From Chryseobacterium rhizosphaerae (lineage in GTDB: Bacteria > Bacteroidota > Bacteroidia > Flavobacteriales > Weeksellaceae), in assembly GCF_003385455.1 (NCBI RefSeq), contig NZ_QNUF01000031.1:1-61634 (forward strand): DNA of 61,634 nt, written 5' to 3'. Within the stretch, counting starts at the first letter, position 1. Each line of letters starts with the position of its first letter. A model generated the notes under the pieces. That model made no database searches. It saw only the letters and a program-made list of their open reading frames with translations, and was not told the origin of the DNA. Below, in pieces: positions 51,995 through 61,588 of this stretch. Made by a program: the position numbers and the translations under genes.

Positions 51995-52579
51995 ATGATA
52001 TTTTCTTTACAAGGCACCGTTCAGGAACTTACGCCTACCTACGCAGTAATTAATGTACAAGGAGTTGGTTACTATGTAGGTATCAGTTTAATGACCTCAC
52101 AGACGCTGGTTTTGAATCAGCAGACCTTCTTATTTATTCAGCAGATCATCCGTGAAGATGCTCATCTCCTCTTTGGATTTAACACTCGTTCAGAAAAAGA
52201 AATGTTTAATCTGTTAATAAGCGTTAATGGAGTAGGAGCTATTTCAGCCCTTATTCTGCTATCAACATTGAGCCTTGATGAGATTGCTTCTGCAGTACTT
52301 TCAAAGAACAGTGCTTTGATCCAAAAAGCAAAAGGTATCGGAGCAAAAACGGCTGAAAGAATTATTGTTGATCTTAAAGATAAAGTCCAGAAATTCAGTG
52401 ATCCTGCAGAGAATATTTCTGCATGGGTAGATAATAAAATTAAGGAAGAAGCGTTATCTGCATTAGAAGTTTTAGGGATTCCTAAGCGGATGAGCGAGAA
52501 GATTGCTGATAAAATATTAAAACAAGATCCAAGCATCTCGGTTGAAGAATTGGTAAAACAAATTTTAAAAAACATTTAA
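51995..52579 (+). CDS. ruvA: Holliday junction branch-migration protein RuvA
   Basis: 194 aa. N-terminal OB domain (MIFSLQGTVQELTPTYAVIN, GVGYYVGIS), two helix-hairpin-helix motifs (LISVNGVGAISAL and KAKGIGAKTAERIIVDLKDK) and the C-terminal three-helix domain that contacts RuvB. Tetramers bind four-way DNA junctions. The stop lies 3 bases before the sprA start, so sprA is very probably translated from the same message. Confidence 0.96.
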   Translation: MIFSLQGTVQELTPTYAVINVQGVGYYVGISLMTSQTLVLNQQTFLFIQQIIREDAHLLFGFNTRSEKEMFNLLISVNGVGAISALILLSTLSLDEIASAVLSKNSALIQKAKGIGAKTAERIIVDLKDKVQKFSDPAENISAWVDNKIKEEALSALEVLGIPKRMSEKIADKILKQDPSISVEELVKQILKNI

Positions 52580-52582
52580 CAT

Positions 52583-55500
52583 TTGGTGGCGAATAATAAG
52601 CATCTTAACATATTTTTGTTCCTGTCGTTTCTTTGTATGTCTGTCAGTGCCTTTGCACAACAGCAGAAGAAGGATACAGCAATCATAAGAAAAGAATATG
52701 AAGTGGCCGACCCTACAAGGTATGAAGCCTATTACGACATAAAAACCGGGATGTACTATGTGTATCCTAAAGTTGGGAATACCATTACAGGACCTCCCAC
52801 AGCTATGTCTCCTGAAGAATATAAAGAATATATGCTGGCCACTCAGACCAGAGCATATTATAAGGAGAAATCTGAAAAATACAATCTCCTTTTCAGAAAA
52901 GATAAAACAGACGCGCGTAAGAAAGGGCTTATCCCTTCAGTGCAGATCAATAACAGACTCTTTGAAACTATTTTCGGAGGAAATAAGATTGAAATCATTC
53001 CTACAGGATACGCCTCCCTTGATTTTGCCGGCCTTTACCAAAAAATAGATAACCCGATGATTCTGCCTCAAAACAGGACCAGTTTTACTTTTGATATCAA
53101 TCAGAGAATTCAGCTGGGATTATTGGGTAAAGTAGGAGAGAACCTTCAGTTAAAAGCCAATTATGATACCCAAAGTGGTTTTGCTTTTGAAAACAGGATG
53201 AACCTTGTATGGCAGGCTAAAGGAAACTGGAAGGATCTTCAGAGCAAAGGCCTTGGAAATGTGGATAAACCTAATGCAGGTGGCGAAGATAAAATCATCA
53301 AAAGGGTTGAATTTGGTAACGTAAATATGCCGCTTTCAACAAGTTTGATCCGTGGGTCACAATCTTTATTTGGGGTGAAGGCTGAATTTCAGCTGGGTAA
53401 AACCTTTGGAACAGTTGTCCTTTCCCAGCAACAAGGTGAAGCCAGAAATATTGTAGTACAGGGCGGTGGAGTAATGAATAACTTTAAAGTCAATGCCATC
53501 GACTATGAAGATAACCAACACTACTTTTTAGGACATTATTTCCTGGGTAAGTATGATGATGCATTAGCCAATTACCCACAGATTAATTCAACGATCAATA
53601 TTACCAGAATGGAAGTTTGGGTATTGGATCAGGGAAATAGCAATCTGGCTTATCAAAAGAGTATTATCGGGATCAGAGACCTGGGAGAAGGTGCTGGTGG
53701 AGCAATCCTACCGGACAACTCTCTGAATGGGTTATATAATGCTGTGAGTACTACGGCAGGGACCAGAGAACCTGGTAAAAATTATGGTGCTATTTTTCAG
53801 GGGCAGGTTTTCCCGGGAAGTGCAGCACCCTATGACAATGGTGAAGAATTTATTTTCAATACAAAAGCGAGAAGGCTTAATACGAATGAATATACATTAC
53901 AACCGCAATTAGGATACGTTTCCTTAAACCAGAAACTTAACGAGAACCAGCTTTTAGCGGTTTCTTATTCCTATACGGTAGGGGGAAGTAATAAAGTATA
54001 TAAAGTAGGGGAATTTTCAGAAGAAAGCCCCGTTTTGATTACCAAGGTTTTAAGACCAAACAATAAGGTAAATACCCAATCACCAATGTGGAAGCTGATG
54101 ATGAAGAATATTTATTCTTTAGATGCAGGGCAGGTTGCACAGGACGGATTTATTCTGAATTTATATTACAGAGATCAGAAAACGGGAGGTAAAGTAAACT
54201 ATCTTCCAGGTACCCAGGTACAGGATCAGAACTTACTGAAATTAATGAACTGGGACCGTTTGAATATGAACGGAGATGTCCAGAATAATCAGGACGGTTC
54301 TAAAGGTGATGGTATTTTTGACTTTGTAAATGGCCTTACAATCCGACCGGAAACAGGAAGAATTATCTTTACTAAAGTACAGCCGTTTGGAGATTATATG
54401 CAAGCTAAGATCGGAAGTAATGATCCTCAATATGTTTTTCATGATCTTTATGATAAACAGAAACAGGATGCCCTTTCCAGTAACTTAGCATTGAGATATA
54501 CAATGGAAGGACGTTACAAAGGAACACAGGGACAGGGTATTTCTTTAGGAGCTGTCAATGTTCCGCAAGGATCTGTAAAAGTTTCTGCCAATGGAGTACA
54601 GTTGAATGAAGGAGTAGACTATACCGTAGACTATATGCTGGGAACTGTGACGATCATTAATGAAAATGTGAAGCAGTCTGGGCAGGCCATTAATATTTCA
54701 TTAGAAAACCAATTGACATTTAATACCCAAAGAAAAAGATTCTTAGGATTAAATTTAGAAAGAAGGTTTAATGAAAACTTTATTTTAGGAGCCACAGTTG
54801 TCAATTATTCAGAATCACCACTTACTCAGAAAGTAAACTACGGACAGGAGGCTGTTAATAATACAATGGCGGGGATCAACTTGATGTACAACAATCAGGT
54901 GCCATTCCTGACAAGGCTTACAGATAAACTGCCATTGGTGAAAACAGAGGCACCGTCCAACGTAAACTTTAGGATGGAGGGAGCTTATTTACTTCCGGGA
55001 TTAAATAAAGGAACCAATGATCAATCCTATATTGATGATTTTGAACAAACGACTTCTAAAATATCCCTAAAAGAACCTGCTGCATGGAGCTTAGCCTCAA
55101 GGCCAGAGAAAAATACAGTGGCTCCGTTCAACAATCCTCCTCTTAATGATGATCTGACCAGCGGCTACGGAAGAGGTCTGTTATCCTGGTATAATATTGA
55201 TCCGAGATTCTGGGGAGTAGGGGGAAGAACACCTGCAGGGATTACCCCACAGTCTGTATCCAATCACGCTTCAAGAAGAGTTCAATTATCCGAGATCTAT
55301 AATAACAGGGATTTTGTAGCAGGAGAACAAACCTTTACAAATACTTTTGATATCTCATACTATCCTCAGGAAAGAGGTCCTTATAACGTAAATCAGGCCA
55401 CTGAACTGGCACAAAACAGATGGGCCGGTATCATGAGACCGATCAGTGTTTCTAACTTTGTAAACTCAAATATTGAGTATGTTGAGTTTTGGATGATGGA

Positions 55501-58500
55501 TCCTTATGCAGATGGTAACCAACTGGGAGCGAATCCCAAGCTTTTACTGCATTTAGGAAATGTTTCTGAAGATGTACTGAAAGATGGAAAAATGCAGTAT
55601 GAAAATGGACTTCCGACTCCGGCAACTCCATCTACAACGACCAACTCAAACTGGGGAACACAGCCAAAGCAGCCACCTATTCTGTATGCATTCTCTACCG
55701 AAGGAGAAAACAGAAAAGCACAGGATGTAGGATATGATGGATTAAGTTCCGATCAGGAGTCCATGAAATTTGGAAATACATTTGTGAACCCGGTAACTAA
55801 TGCATCTGACCCTGCATTGGATGACTTCGTGTTCTTTATGTCTGACCGGTTTACAGGAAGCCAAGCCGCTTCACTGGTTCAGCGATATAAATATTTCAGA
55901 AACCCGGACGGAAACTCTGAAGCAAACTCTTTAAATGTAGCTTCACAAACACCGGATGCTGAAGATATCAACAGAGATTATAACCTTGATCAAACTGAAA
56001 ACTATAACCAATATGTTGTAAAACTGGATAAGCCAAGTCTTACATTGGGAGATAACAATATCGTTGATGTAAAGACGGTAAAAGCCAACTTCCAGAACGG
56101 ACAGTCTTCGGATGTAAAATGGTACCTTTTCAGAATTCCAGTGTCTAAATTTGATCCTAGTGAAGGAGCACATGAAACCTCCGTTTTAAATAATGTAAGA
56201 TTTGCCAGATTAATGTTAACAGGATTTGAGCAAACTTCTACATTAAGATTTGGGACAATGGATCTTGTAAGATCAGACTGGAGAAAATACCCTAGAAACA
56301 TTGCTGTTTATCAGTCACAGGGTGCTAATCCTTCAAAGGATGAAGGAAGTATGGAGGTTAATACATCCAACTTAGAAGTTGGGAGTGTTAACATTGAAGA
56401 GAATGCCTTTAACCAACCTCCATATGTGTTGCCTCCGGGGATTGACAGACAGGTGTTGAGTGGAAATGCAGGAGCGCAAAGACAGAATGAAGCTTCTTTG
56501 TATATGAAGGCAGACCAATTGGAAAGTAGTGAAGCTAGAGGAGTGTTTAAAAATACGACTTTGGATATGAGAAGGTATAAGAGACTGAGACTTTTTACAC
56601 ATGCTCATGATCCAGCGAATAGAGATAAATATTTAGGAAGGATAGATCCTAAAACTAAGTTTTTCATCCGTTTTGGAAGTGATGCTACAGATAACTATTA
56701 CGAATATGAAGCTGCTTTGAAACTTACAAGAACTACAGAAACAACACCAATGGAAATCTGGCCAATGGAGAATGAAGTAGATTTGGAAATTCAAAGCTTT
56801 GTAGATGCAAAAATCAGAAGAGATAAAAATAAGTCAGATAAAATTTCAGAAAGAATTTTAGATGATGTTTTTGGTGGAGGTGACAGTTCTAAAAGGATCT
56901 ATATCAAAGGTCGTCCAAGTTTAGGAAATATCACTACTATTATGATTGGGGTAAGAAATGGTATTGCAAGAGGAGAAACAGATGCAGAAGCTATAAATAG
57001 AGTACTTTGGGTTAACGAAATCCGTCTTTCTGAAATTGAAAATGATGGAGGATATGCTGGGAATGCAAGCTTAAATTTCAATATGGGAGATTTTGCAACA
57101 GTGAATGCAAATGCTTCTTATACCTCAGTTGGATTTGGAAATATAGATTCAAAACCGGCAGAAAGAAATCAGTCTACCCAATCAGCATTCAGTATTAATA
57201 CCGCTATTAATGTTGATAAATTATTACCGGAGAAAACAGGTATGAAAATACCTTTGAATTACTCTTATTCACAAACTATCGAAGATCCGAAATATAATCC
57301 TTTGGATACGGATGTTGAGTTTAGCAAGGCTCCTAATAAAGAGCAGCTGAAAAAGGTAGCAAGAACGTATACTCAGCAGAGAAGTATTGGAGTAGTCAAT
57401 ATGCGTAAAGAAAGGGTGAATCAAAATAAAAAGCCTAAATTCTATGATATAGAAAACGTTTCAGTAACCGCTGTTTATAACGATGATTATTTCAGAGATA
57501 TCTACACCAAGAAAAACTACAGACAATACCTGAGAGGATATGTTGATTACAATTATACCTTTAAGCCATGGGTGATTAAACCGTTCAATAAGATGATCAG
57601 TGATACGGCAAAATCTACCAAGTATCTGAGATGGGTGAAGGAATTCAACTTTAACCCGGTTCCTACAAGACTATCGTTCAGAACGGAAATCGACAGGAAT
57701 TATAATGAACTTGAGTTCAGAAATGTAGAGGCTATTTTAGGAGGAGATACCAGCGGTGATCTAGGAGCATTAAGAAACAGAAACTTCTATTTCGGCTGGC
57801 AGTATGGATTAGGATTCAACTTTACAAAATCATTAAAACTGGAAATCAATTCTGCAACCAGAACTTTGAATGATAATGTAGATGTGAACACCATGGACAA
57901 TAAAGCCATTTTTGGAAATATATTCAGAGCAGGAAGACCGGTATTGTATAACCACAGGGTTCAGCTGAACTATAAACTGCCATTCCAGTACCTTCCTTAT
58001 TTAGATTTCATTAATGCTGAAGTAGGATATGGGTTTACCTATAACTGGAATGCAAGATCTACAGCATTGCTTGCAAGTCCGGAAGGTTCGTTGGGATCTG
58101 TAGGACAGAATACCAATGTGATCCAGGCAACTGCTACTGCAGATATTCCAAAGTTCTTCGGTCAGTTTAAATATTTTAAAAATATTTCTACCAAACTGCA
58201 AAAACGTAAACAGGAAATTGATTCCTTGAATAATGTGTATACACAGCAATGGGCAAAGAACAGGTACAGATATAAAAATTATAAGTTTAAAAATAAACTG
58301 ACAGTGCTTGAAAGTGCAGCGTTCTTCCTGACCTCTTTCAAACAGTTGGACGTGAATTATAATGAAACTAACGGTACTGTACTTCCGGGATTATTGTCTG
58401 CCCCGAACTGGTATGGCTCCGGACAGACATTAGGAGGTCCTACATTAGGATTCCTGTTTGGATCACAGGCTGATATCAGAAGAACCGTGATGGAGAATGG

Positions 58501-59680
58501 CTGGGTAAGTAATTCCCCATACATGACAGATCCATATGTAAGGATGTCGACCAAAGAACTGAGGGCAAATCTCCAAGTTGTTCCAATGAACGATTTTAGA
58601 ATAGATCTTAATGTATTGCATAATTATAACAGAAATTTTTCACATACAGGATTTAATTATACAAGTGGAGGTGTTGCCAATCCAGACTTTACGTTTGCTA
58701 CTGATTTAATAACCTATTCCAATTCTACAGTACTTCTTAGTACTTCATTTAAAGATGGGCAGGCTGTTTATCAGACAATCAGAGAAAATGCAAGAATACT
58801 TTCAACCCGTTTAGGAGGTCCGAATGCAGTTATCGGGAATGACGGATTTGCAGAGCATTACAGCATATCCAATGCTTATGTATTAATTCCGGCATTTAGA
58901 GCGGCCGTTGAAGGTAAAGCGGTGAAGACAATGGGTGATCCCAAAAAAGCAGGATTCCCGTTACCAAACTGGCGAATTACCTATTCAGGACTAAGAAATG
59001 TACCAATGATTAATGGGCAGTTTACAAAATTTGATATTCTGCATGGATATACGGCAACCTATACGGCAACCGGAATTCAGTCCAGTATTGACTATTTCAA
59101 TAGTTTAATTACTAAAGTTAATGATCCAAATTCTGCATTTGATGTGAATAAAGATTACATCAATCCATTTACTTTTGCTCAGGTTGGCTATGTAGAATCA
59201 TTTGCACCGCTTATCGGAGTAGATGTAACCATGAGAAATAATATGCAGTTCGGATTACAGTATAACAGAAATAGAATGATGGTACTGGGATTAGTGAATC
59301 ATACCCTTACTGAAGATTCCAACTCAGAATATGTGGTAAGACTGGGATATATTGTCCGCAACTTCAGGTTGGGAATGGCGAATGTAAGAGGTTCAAGAGG
59401 AAAAGGAAGTGATCTTAATATCAGAGGAGATATTTCATTGAGAGACAGTAAAACCTCTATTATGAATATCTTGTTGAATGACTCTCAGATCACAGGAGGA
59501 CAAAAGCTTTTAAATATCAAACTTTCGGCAGACTATAATGTTTCTGAGAATCTGAATTTAAGAGTGTTCTACGAACAGATGACTTCCAAGTATAAGATAT
59601 CAACCGCATTCCCATTGTCAACGGTTAGAGCAGGTATTTCTGCAACGTTTACATTCGGTGATGCTGGTGGTGGCTTCTAA
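52583..59680 (+). CDS. sprA: SprA, type IX secretion translocon and gliding protein
   Basis: 2365 aa. The start is a non-ATG codon: TTG at 52583 or GTG at 52586. Signal peptide ending VSAFAQQQ. The great length, beta-strand richness, repeated NLQLKANYDTQ-like strands, the YIDDFEQTTSKISL segment and the final ISATFTFGDAGGGF match SprA, the giant 36-strand barrel through which T9SS cargo crosses the outer membrane; it is also needed for gliding in flavobacteria. In this window the T9SS substrates at 6329, 13287 and 24912 depend on such a channel. The N-terminal plug-like segment contains QINNRLFETIFGG and GNKIEIIPTGYASL. Confidence 0.96.
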   Translation: MVANNKHLNIFLFLSFLCMSVSAFAQQQKKDTAIIRKEYEVADPTRYEAYYDIKTGMYYVYPKVGNTITGPPTAMSPEEYKEYMLATQTRAYYKEKSEKYNLLFRKDKTDARKKGLIPSVQINNRLFETIFGGNKIEIIPTGYASLDFAGLYQKIDNPMILPQNRTSFTFDINQRIQLGLLGKVGENLQLKANYDTQSGFAFENRMNLVWQAKGNWKDLQSKGLGNVDKPNAGGEDKIIKRVEFGNVNMPLSTSLIRGSQSLFGVKAEFQLGKTFGTVVLSQQQGEARNIVVQGGGVMNNFKVNAIDYEDNQHYFLGHYFLGKYDDALANYPQINSTINITRMEVWVLDQGNSNLAYQKSIIGIRDLGEGAGGAILPDNSLNGLYNAVSTTAGTREPGKNYGAIFQGQVFPGSAAPYDNGEEFIFNTKARRLNTNEYTLQPQLGYVSLNQKLNENQLLAVSYSYTVGGSNKVYKVGEFSEESPVLITKVLRPNNKVNTQSPMWKLMMKNIYSLDAGQVAQDGFILNLYYRDQKTGGKVNYLPGTQVQDQNLLKLMNWDRLNMNGDVQNNQDGSKGDGIFDFVNGLTIRPETGRIIFTKVQPFGDYMQAKIGSNDPQYVFHDLYDKQKQDALSSNLALRYTMEGRYKGTQGQGISLGAVNVPQGSVKVSANGVQLNEGVDYTVDYMLGTVTIINENVKQSGQAINISLENQLTFNTQRKRFLGLNLERRFNENFILGATVVNYSESPLTQKVNYGQEAVNNTMAGINLMYNNQVPFLTRLTDKLPLVKTEAPSNVNFRMEGAYLLPGLNKGTNDQSYIDDFEQTTSKISLKEPAAWSLASRPEKNTVAPFNNPPLNDDLTSGYGRGLLSWYNIDPRFWGVGGRTPAGITPQSVSNHASRRVQLSEIYNNRDFVAGEQTFTNTFDISYYPQERGPYNVNQATELAQNRWAGIMRPISVSNFVNSNIEYVEFWMMDPYADGNQLGANPKLLLHLGNVSEDVLKDGKMQYENGLPTPATPSTTTNSNWGTQPKQPPILYAFSTEGENRKAQDVGYDGLSSDQESMKFGNTFVNPVTNASDPALDDFVFFMSDRFTGSQAASLVQRYKYFRNPDGNSEANSLNVASQTPDAEDINRDYNLDQTENYNQYVVKLDKPSLTLGDNNIVDVKTVKANFQNGQSSDVKWYLFRIPVSKFDPSEGAHETSVLNNVRFARLMLTGFEQTSTLRFGTMDLVRSDWRKYPRNIAVYQSQGANPSKDEGSMEVNTSNLEVGSVNIEENAFNQPPYVLPPGIDRQVLSGNAGAQRQNEASLYMKADQLESSEARGVFKNTTLDMRRYKRLRLFTHAHDPANRDKYLGRIDPKTKFFIRFGSDATDNYYEYEAALKLTRTTETTPMEIWPMENEVDLEIQSFVDAKIRRDKNKSDKISERILDDVFGGGDSSKRIYIKGRPSLGNITTIMIGVRNGIARGETDAEAINRVLWVNEIRLSEIENDGGYAGNASLNFNMGDFATVNANASYTSVGFGNIDSKPAERNQSTQSAFSINTAINVDKLLPEKTGMKIPLNYSYSQTIEDPKYNPLDTDVEFSKAPNKEQLKKVARTYTQQRSIGVVNMRKERVNQNKKPKFYDIENVSVTAVYNDDYFRDIYTKKNYRQYLRGYVDYNYTFKPWVIKPFNKMISDTAKSTKYLRWVKEFNFNPVPTRLSFRTEIDRNYNELEFRNVEAILGGDTSGDLGALRNRNFYFGWQYGLGFNFTKSLKLEINSATRTLNDNVDVNTMDNKAIFGNIFRAGRPVLYNHRVQLNYKLPFQYLPYLDFINAEVGYGFTYNWNARSTALLASPEGSLGSVGQNTNVIQATATADIPKFFGQFKYFKNISTKLQKRKQEIDSLNNVYTQQWAKNRYRYKNYKFKNKLTVLESAAFFLTSFKQLDVNYNETNGTVLPGLLSAPNWYGSGQTLGGPTLGFLFGSQADIRRTVMENGWVSNSPYMTDPYVRMSTKELRANLQVVPMNDFRIDLNVLHNYNRNFSHTGFNYTSGGVANPDFTFATDLITYSNSTVLLSTSFKDGQAVYQTIRENARILSTRLGGPNAVIGNDGFAEHYSISNAYVLIPAFRAAVEGKAVKTMGDPKKAGFPLPNWRITYSGLRNVPMINGQFTKFDILHGYTATYTATGIQSSIDYFNSLITKVNDPNSAFDVNKDYINPFTFAQVGYVESFAPLIGVDVTMRNNMQFGLQYNRNRMMVLGLVNHTLTEDSNSEYVVRLGYIVRNFRLGMANVRGSRGKGSDLNIRGDISLRDSKTSIMNILLNDSQITGGQKLLNIKLSADYNVSENLNLRVFYEQMTSKYKISTAFPLSTVRAGISATFTFGDAGGGF

Positions 59681-59707
59681 GAAGATATAATAACAATAAA
59701 TAAACTA

Positions 59708-59739
59708 AAATCCCTTTCTATAACAGAAAGGGATTTTTA
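59708..59739 (+). terminator. Terminator after sprA
   Basis: AAATCCCTTTCT (59708-59719), ATAAC loop, AGAAAGGGATTTT (59725-59737), perfect 12-bp stem. Confidence 0.88.
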
Positions 59740-59790
59740 TATACTATGATGAGGTTGGAAAAGGTCACTATAGCTAAATGTATATTGTAT

Positions 59791-59898
59791 ATGAATTTTG
59801 TTGAGGTTAATCTCTCACGATATCTTGCAGGAATCTATAGCGTAATCCTGATTGATATAAATGGAAAGACCTATCCGAACAAGGTTGTCAAAAAATAA
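59791..59898 (+). pseudogene. Orphan T9SS C-terminal sorting-domain fragment
   Basis: A 35-codon frame ends in LAGIYSVILIDINGKTYPNK and VVKK, the closing strands of a type A T9SS sorting domain, directly before a terminator. No matching upstream part exists between it and sprA, so it is the tail of a lost cargo gene. Translation from the ATG at 59791 is possible but would give only a tail with no cargo or signal peptide. Confidence 0.65.
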
Positions 59899-59908
59899 TA
59901 TTAACCAG

Positions 59909-59936
59909 AATCGCTGCTTCGGCAGCGATTTTTTTA
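59909..59936 (+). terminator. UUCG-loop terminator
   Basis: AATCGCTGC (59909-59917), TTCG loop, GCAGCGATT (59922-59930), then TTTTT. It follows the orphan sorting-domain fragment. Confidence 0.9.
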
Positions 59937-59974
59937 TTTCCACTCAAAATTTCTGTAAGATGCTTATTAAAGCT

Positions 59975-60004
59975 TTGAACCTTTTAGAATTTTGAATACA
60001 TTTG
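59975..60004 (+). promoter_or_regulatory. Promoter of gcvH
   Basis: TTG (59975-59977), 19 bases, TACATTTG (59997-60004): full match to the Bacteroidota consensus, 19 bases before the ATG. Confidence 0.75.
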
Positions 60005-60023
60005 TAAAAATAAAAATTTAAAA

Positions 60024-60401
60024 ATGAACACACCATCAGAATTAAAGTACACTAAAGATCACGAATGGATCAAGATTGAAGGTAATGTTGCTACAATTGG
60101 TATTACAGACTTTGCTCAGGGAGAACTTGGGGACATCGTATATGTAGATGTAGATACTGTAGATGATGACCTTAATGGAGGAGATGTTTTTGGAAGTGTA
60201 GAAGCGGTAAAAACTGTTTCAGATTTATTCTTACCTATTGCAGGAAAGGTTATTGAATTTAATTCAGAATTAGAAGCCCAGCCTGAGTTGTTGAATACAG
60301 ACCCTTATGGAAACGGATGGATTATCAAATTAGAACTTGCTGATGGAGCAGATCAGTCTGAATTACTTTCAGCTGAAGATTACCAGGCTATCATTGGATA
60401 A
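60024..60401 (+). CDS. gcvH: Glycine cleavage system H protein
   Basis: 125 aa, standard length. The lipoyl-carrying lysine is Lys63 in FGSVEAVKTVSDL; the N-terminus ELKYTKDHEWIK and the end YGNGWIIKLEL are typical. It shuttles the aminomethyl group between the P, T and L proteins. It also donates lipoate in some bacteria. The next gene begins inside its last codons. Confidence 0.97.
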   Translation: MNTPSELKYTKDHEWIKIEGNVATIGITDFAQGELGDIVYVDVDTVDDDLNGGDVFGSVEAVKTVSDLFLPIAGKVIEFNSELEAQPELLNTDPYGNGWIIKLELADGADQSELLSAEDYQAIIG

Positions 60402-60753
60402 GATTTCAAAAATATTTAGTAAGATATTGCCCATTTATTGGGCATTTCTTACTTACATGCTTCTCAAGCCCGGGGTGGAGAACCAGGAATATTGGTTCAT
60501 GTTCAGTGGTATAGACAAAGTTTTGCACCTGTGTATATTTGCAGCACTGGGATTCTCTTTCATTGCTACATTCCCCAGAATAAAATTCTCTTACTTTTTT
60601 CAGATCATCCTTATCTATGCTTTTCTTACTGAAATTTTGCAGGAAGAAATGGGATTGGGCAGATCTATGGAAACACTCGATATCGTAGCAGACACTATCG
60701 GATGTCTTATAGGTTACTATACCTATAAAATATTGATCAAACGCTTTTTCTGA
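60394..60753 (+). CDS. VanZ-like family membrane protein
   Basis: 119 aa if translation starts at the TTG at 60394, which overlaps the gcvH stop (the frame is open further back inside gcvH, but those residues are shadow sequence). Four membrane segments (about 10-24, 40-58, 64-82, 95-113) with the VanZ features GIDKVLHLCIFAALGF and EILQEEMGLGRSMETLDIVAD. VanZ-like proteins are often found near gcvH in Bacteroidota. Function in non-resistant bacteria unclear, possibly envelope-related. Confidence 0.82.
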   Translation: MDKISKIFSKILPIYWAFLTYMLLKPGVENQEYWFMFSGIDKVLHLCIFAALGFSFIATFPRIKFSYFFQIILIYAFLTEILQEEMGLGRSMETLDIVADTIGCLIGYYTYKILIKRFF

Positions 60754-61253
60754 TATACCCTATAATTTGAAACAGGAAAACTCCGTATTTCAAATTTTCC
60801 AAAACATTGGGACATTTACATTCTCACCCCCTCAACTCCCAACCTCTAGGGTCCACCAACTTTCAGACTCTCCAACCCTCAGACTCTCTAACACCAGTAG
60901 CTTTTTCCCGCTATCCACTCATACTCCTCGCGCCAAGGCTTTCCAGTGCTGTAATCCTTATGCTTTCCAGCCTGTGCTGTGGGGTATCCGTTTCTATCGG
61001 GGCTAGGGGAGTAGATATAGATTATAAATATAGGCTGATGAATAACTGGTAGTCAATAGTCAATATAGCCAGCCATCAGTCGCTAGCAGCCAATAGCCAG
61101 CTGCCAATCAATTCTTTTTGGAAATGCATATTCAATAGGAGTGTGCTTTAGCCCGCTCAAATAAAATCAACCTCTGCCCTGGCTTTAGCCCAACCATAAT
61201 TGAGATACTCTATCCTATAAAAGAATACCCCTACTATATATATGTATAACTTC

Positions 61254-61281
61254 CATCACTCATCACTCATCACTCATCACT
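61254..61281. repeat. CATCACT heptamer repeat, four perfect copies
   Basis: Four uninterrupted CATCACT units followed by a degenerate CCTCATC. No spacers, so not a CRISPR. Likely a slippage-prone simple repeat within the intergenic repeat field. Confidence 0.9.
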
Positions 61282-61410
61282 CCTCATCTCAGCTCCCTCC
61301 CACGCTCCAATGCGTTGCTTCAAACATTTGTTTAAAATTTTCTCCCTTGCCTACCAGTATGTTAGATTTAAATATTACATAATTGTAAATTTAAAGTTAA
61401 ATAAACTTGT

Positions 61411-61438
61411 TTGGTATAGGTAAGTTGGCTTACCTTTG
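61411..61438 (+). promoter_or_regulatory. Upstream promoter of the operon at the right edge
   Basis: TTG (61411-61413), 17 bases, TACCTTTG (61431-61438). Matches the Bacteroidota consensus. Confidence 0.55.
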
Positions 61439-61558
61439 CCCCACTGAAAAACGAAAGATATTCAGTAAGCGCAGAAGAGCTTTTAGCTAAGCAGAAACGA
61501 TATACTTTATAAGATAATAATTCTAAAAAACGTGATCAAAACTTTTTAAAAATAAAAG

Positions 61559-61588
61559 TTGCGAAAGTGAAAAAGATTTGTATCTTTG
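61559..61588 (+). promoter_or_regulatory. Downstream strong promoter, probable rRNA operon
   Basis: TTG (61559-61561), 19 bases, TATCTTTG (61581-61588), full consensus match, with an A/T-rich upstream stretch and a TTTGCAGTCCC start region like those of flavobacterial rRNA operons as I remember them. The transcribed gene lies outside the window. Confidence 0.6.

Larger units (their letters stand above)
59681..60023. other. Spacer holding two terminators, a T9SS tail and the gcvH promoter
   Basis: 343 bases, all explained by the sprA terminator (59708-59737), the orphan sorting-domain fragment (59791-59898), its UUCG terminator (59909-59935) and the gcvH promoter (59975-60004). Confidence 0.6.

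Noticed and set aside
60767..61052. Two overlapping plus-strand open frames
   Set aside because: They run through imperfect short repeats, have unusual Pro/Ser/Thr composition and no family resemblance.
61254..61287. Tandem CATCACT units as a CRISPR array
   Set aside because: The units are adjacent with no spacers, only 7 bases long, and no cas gene is present.
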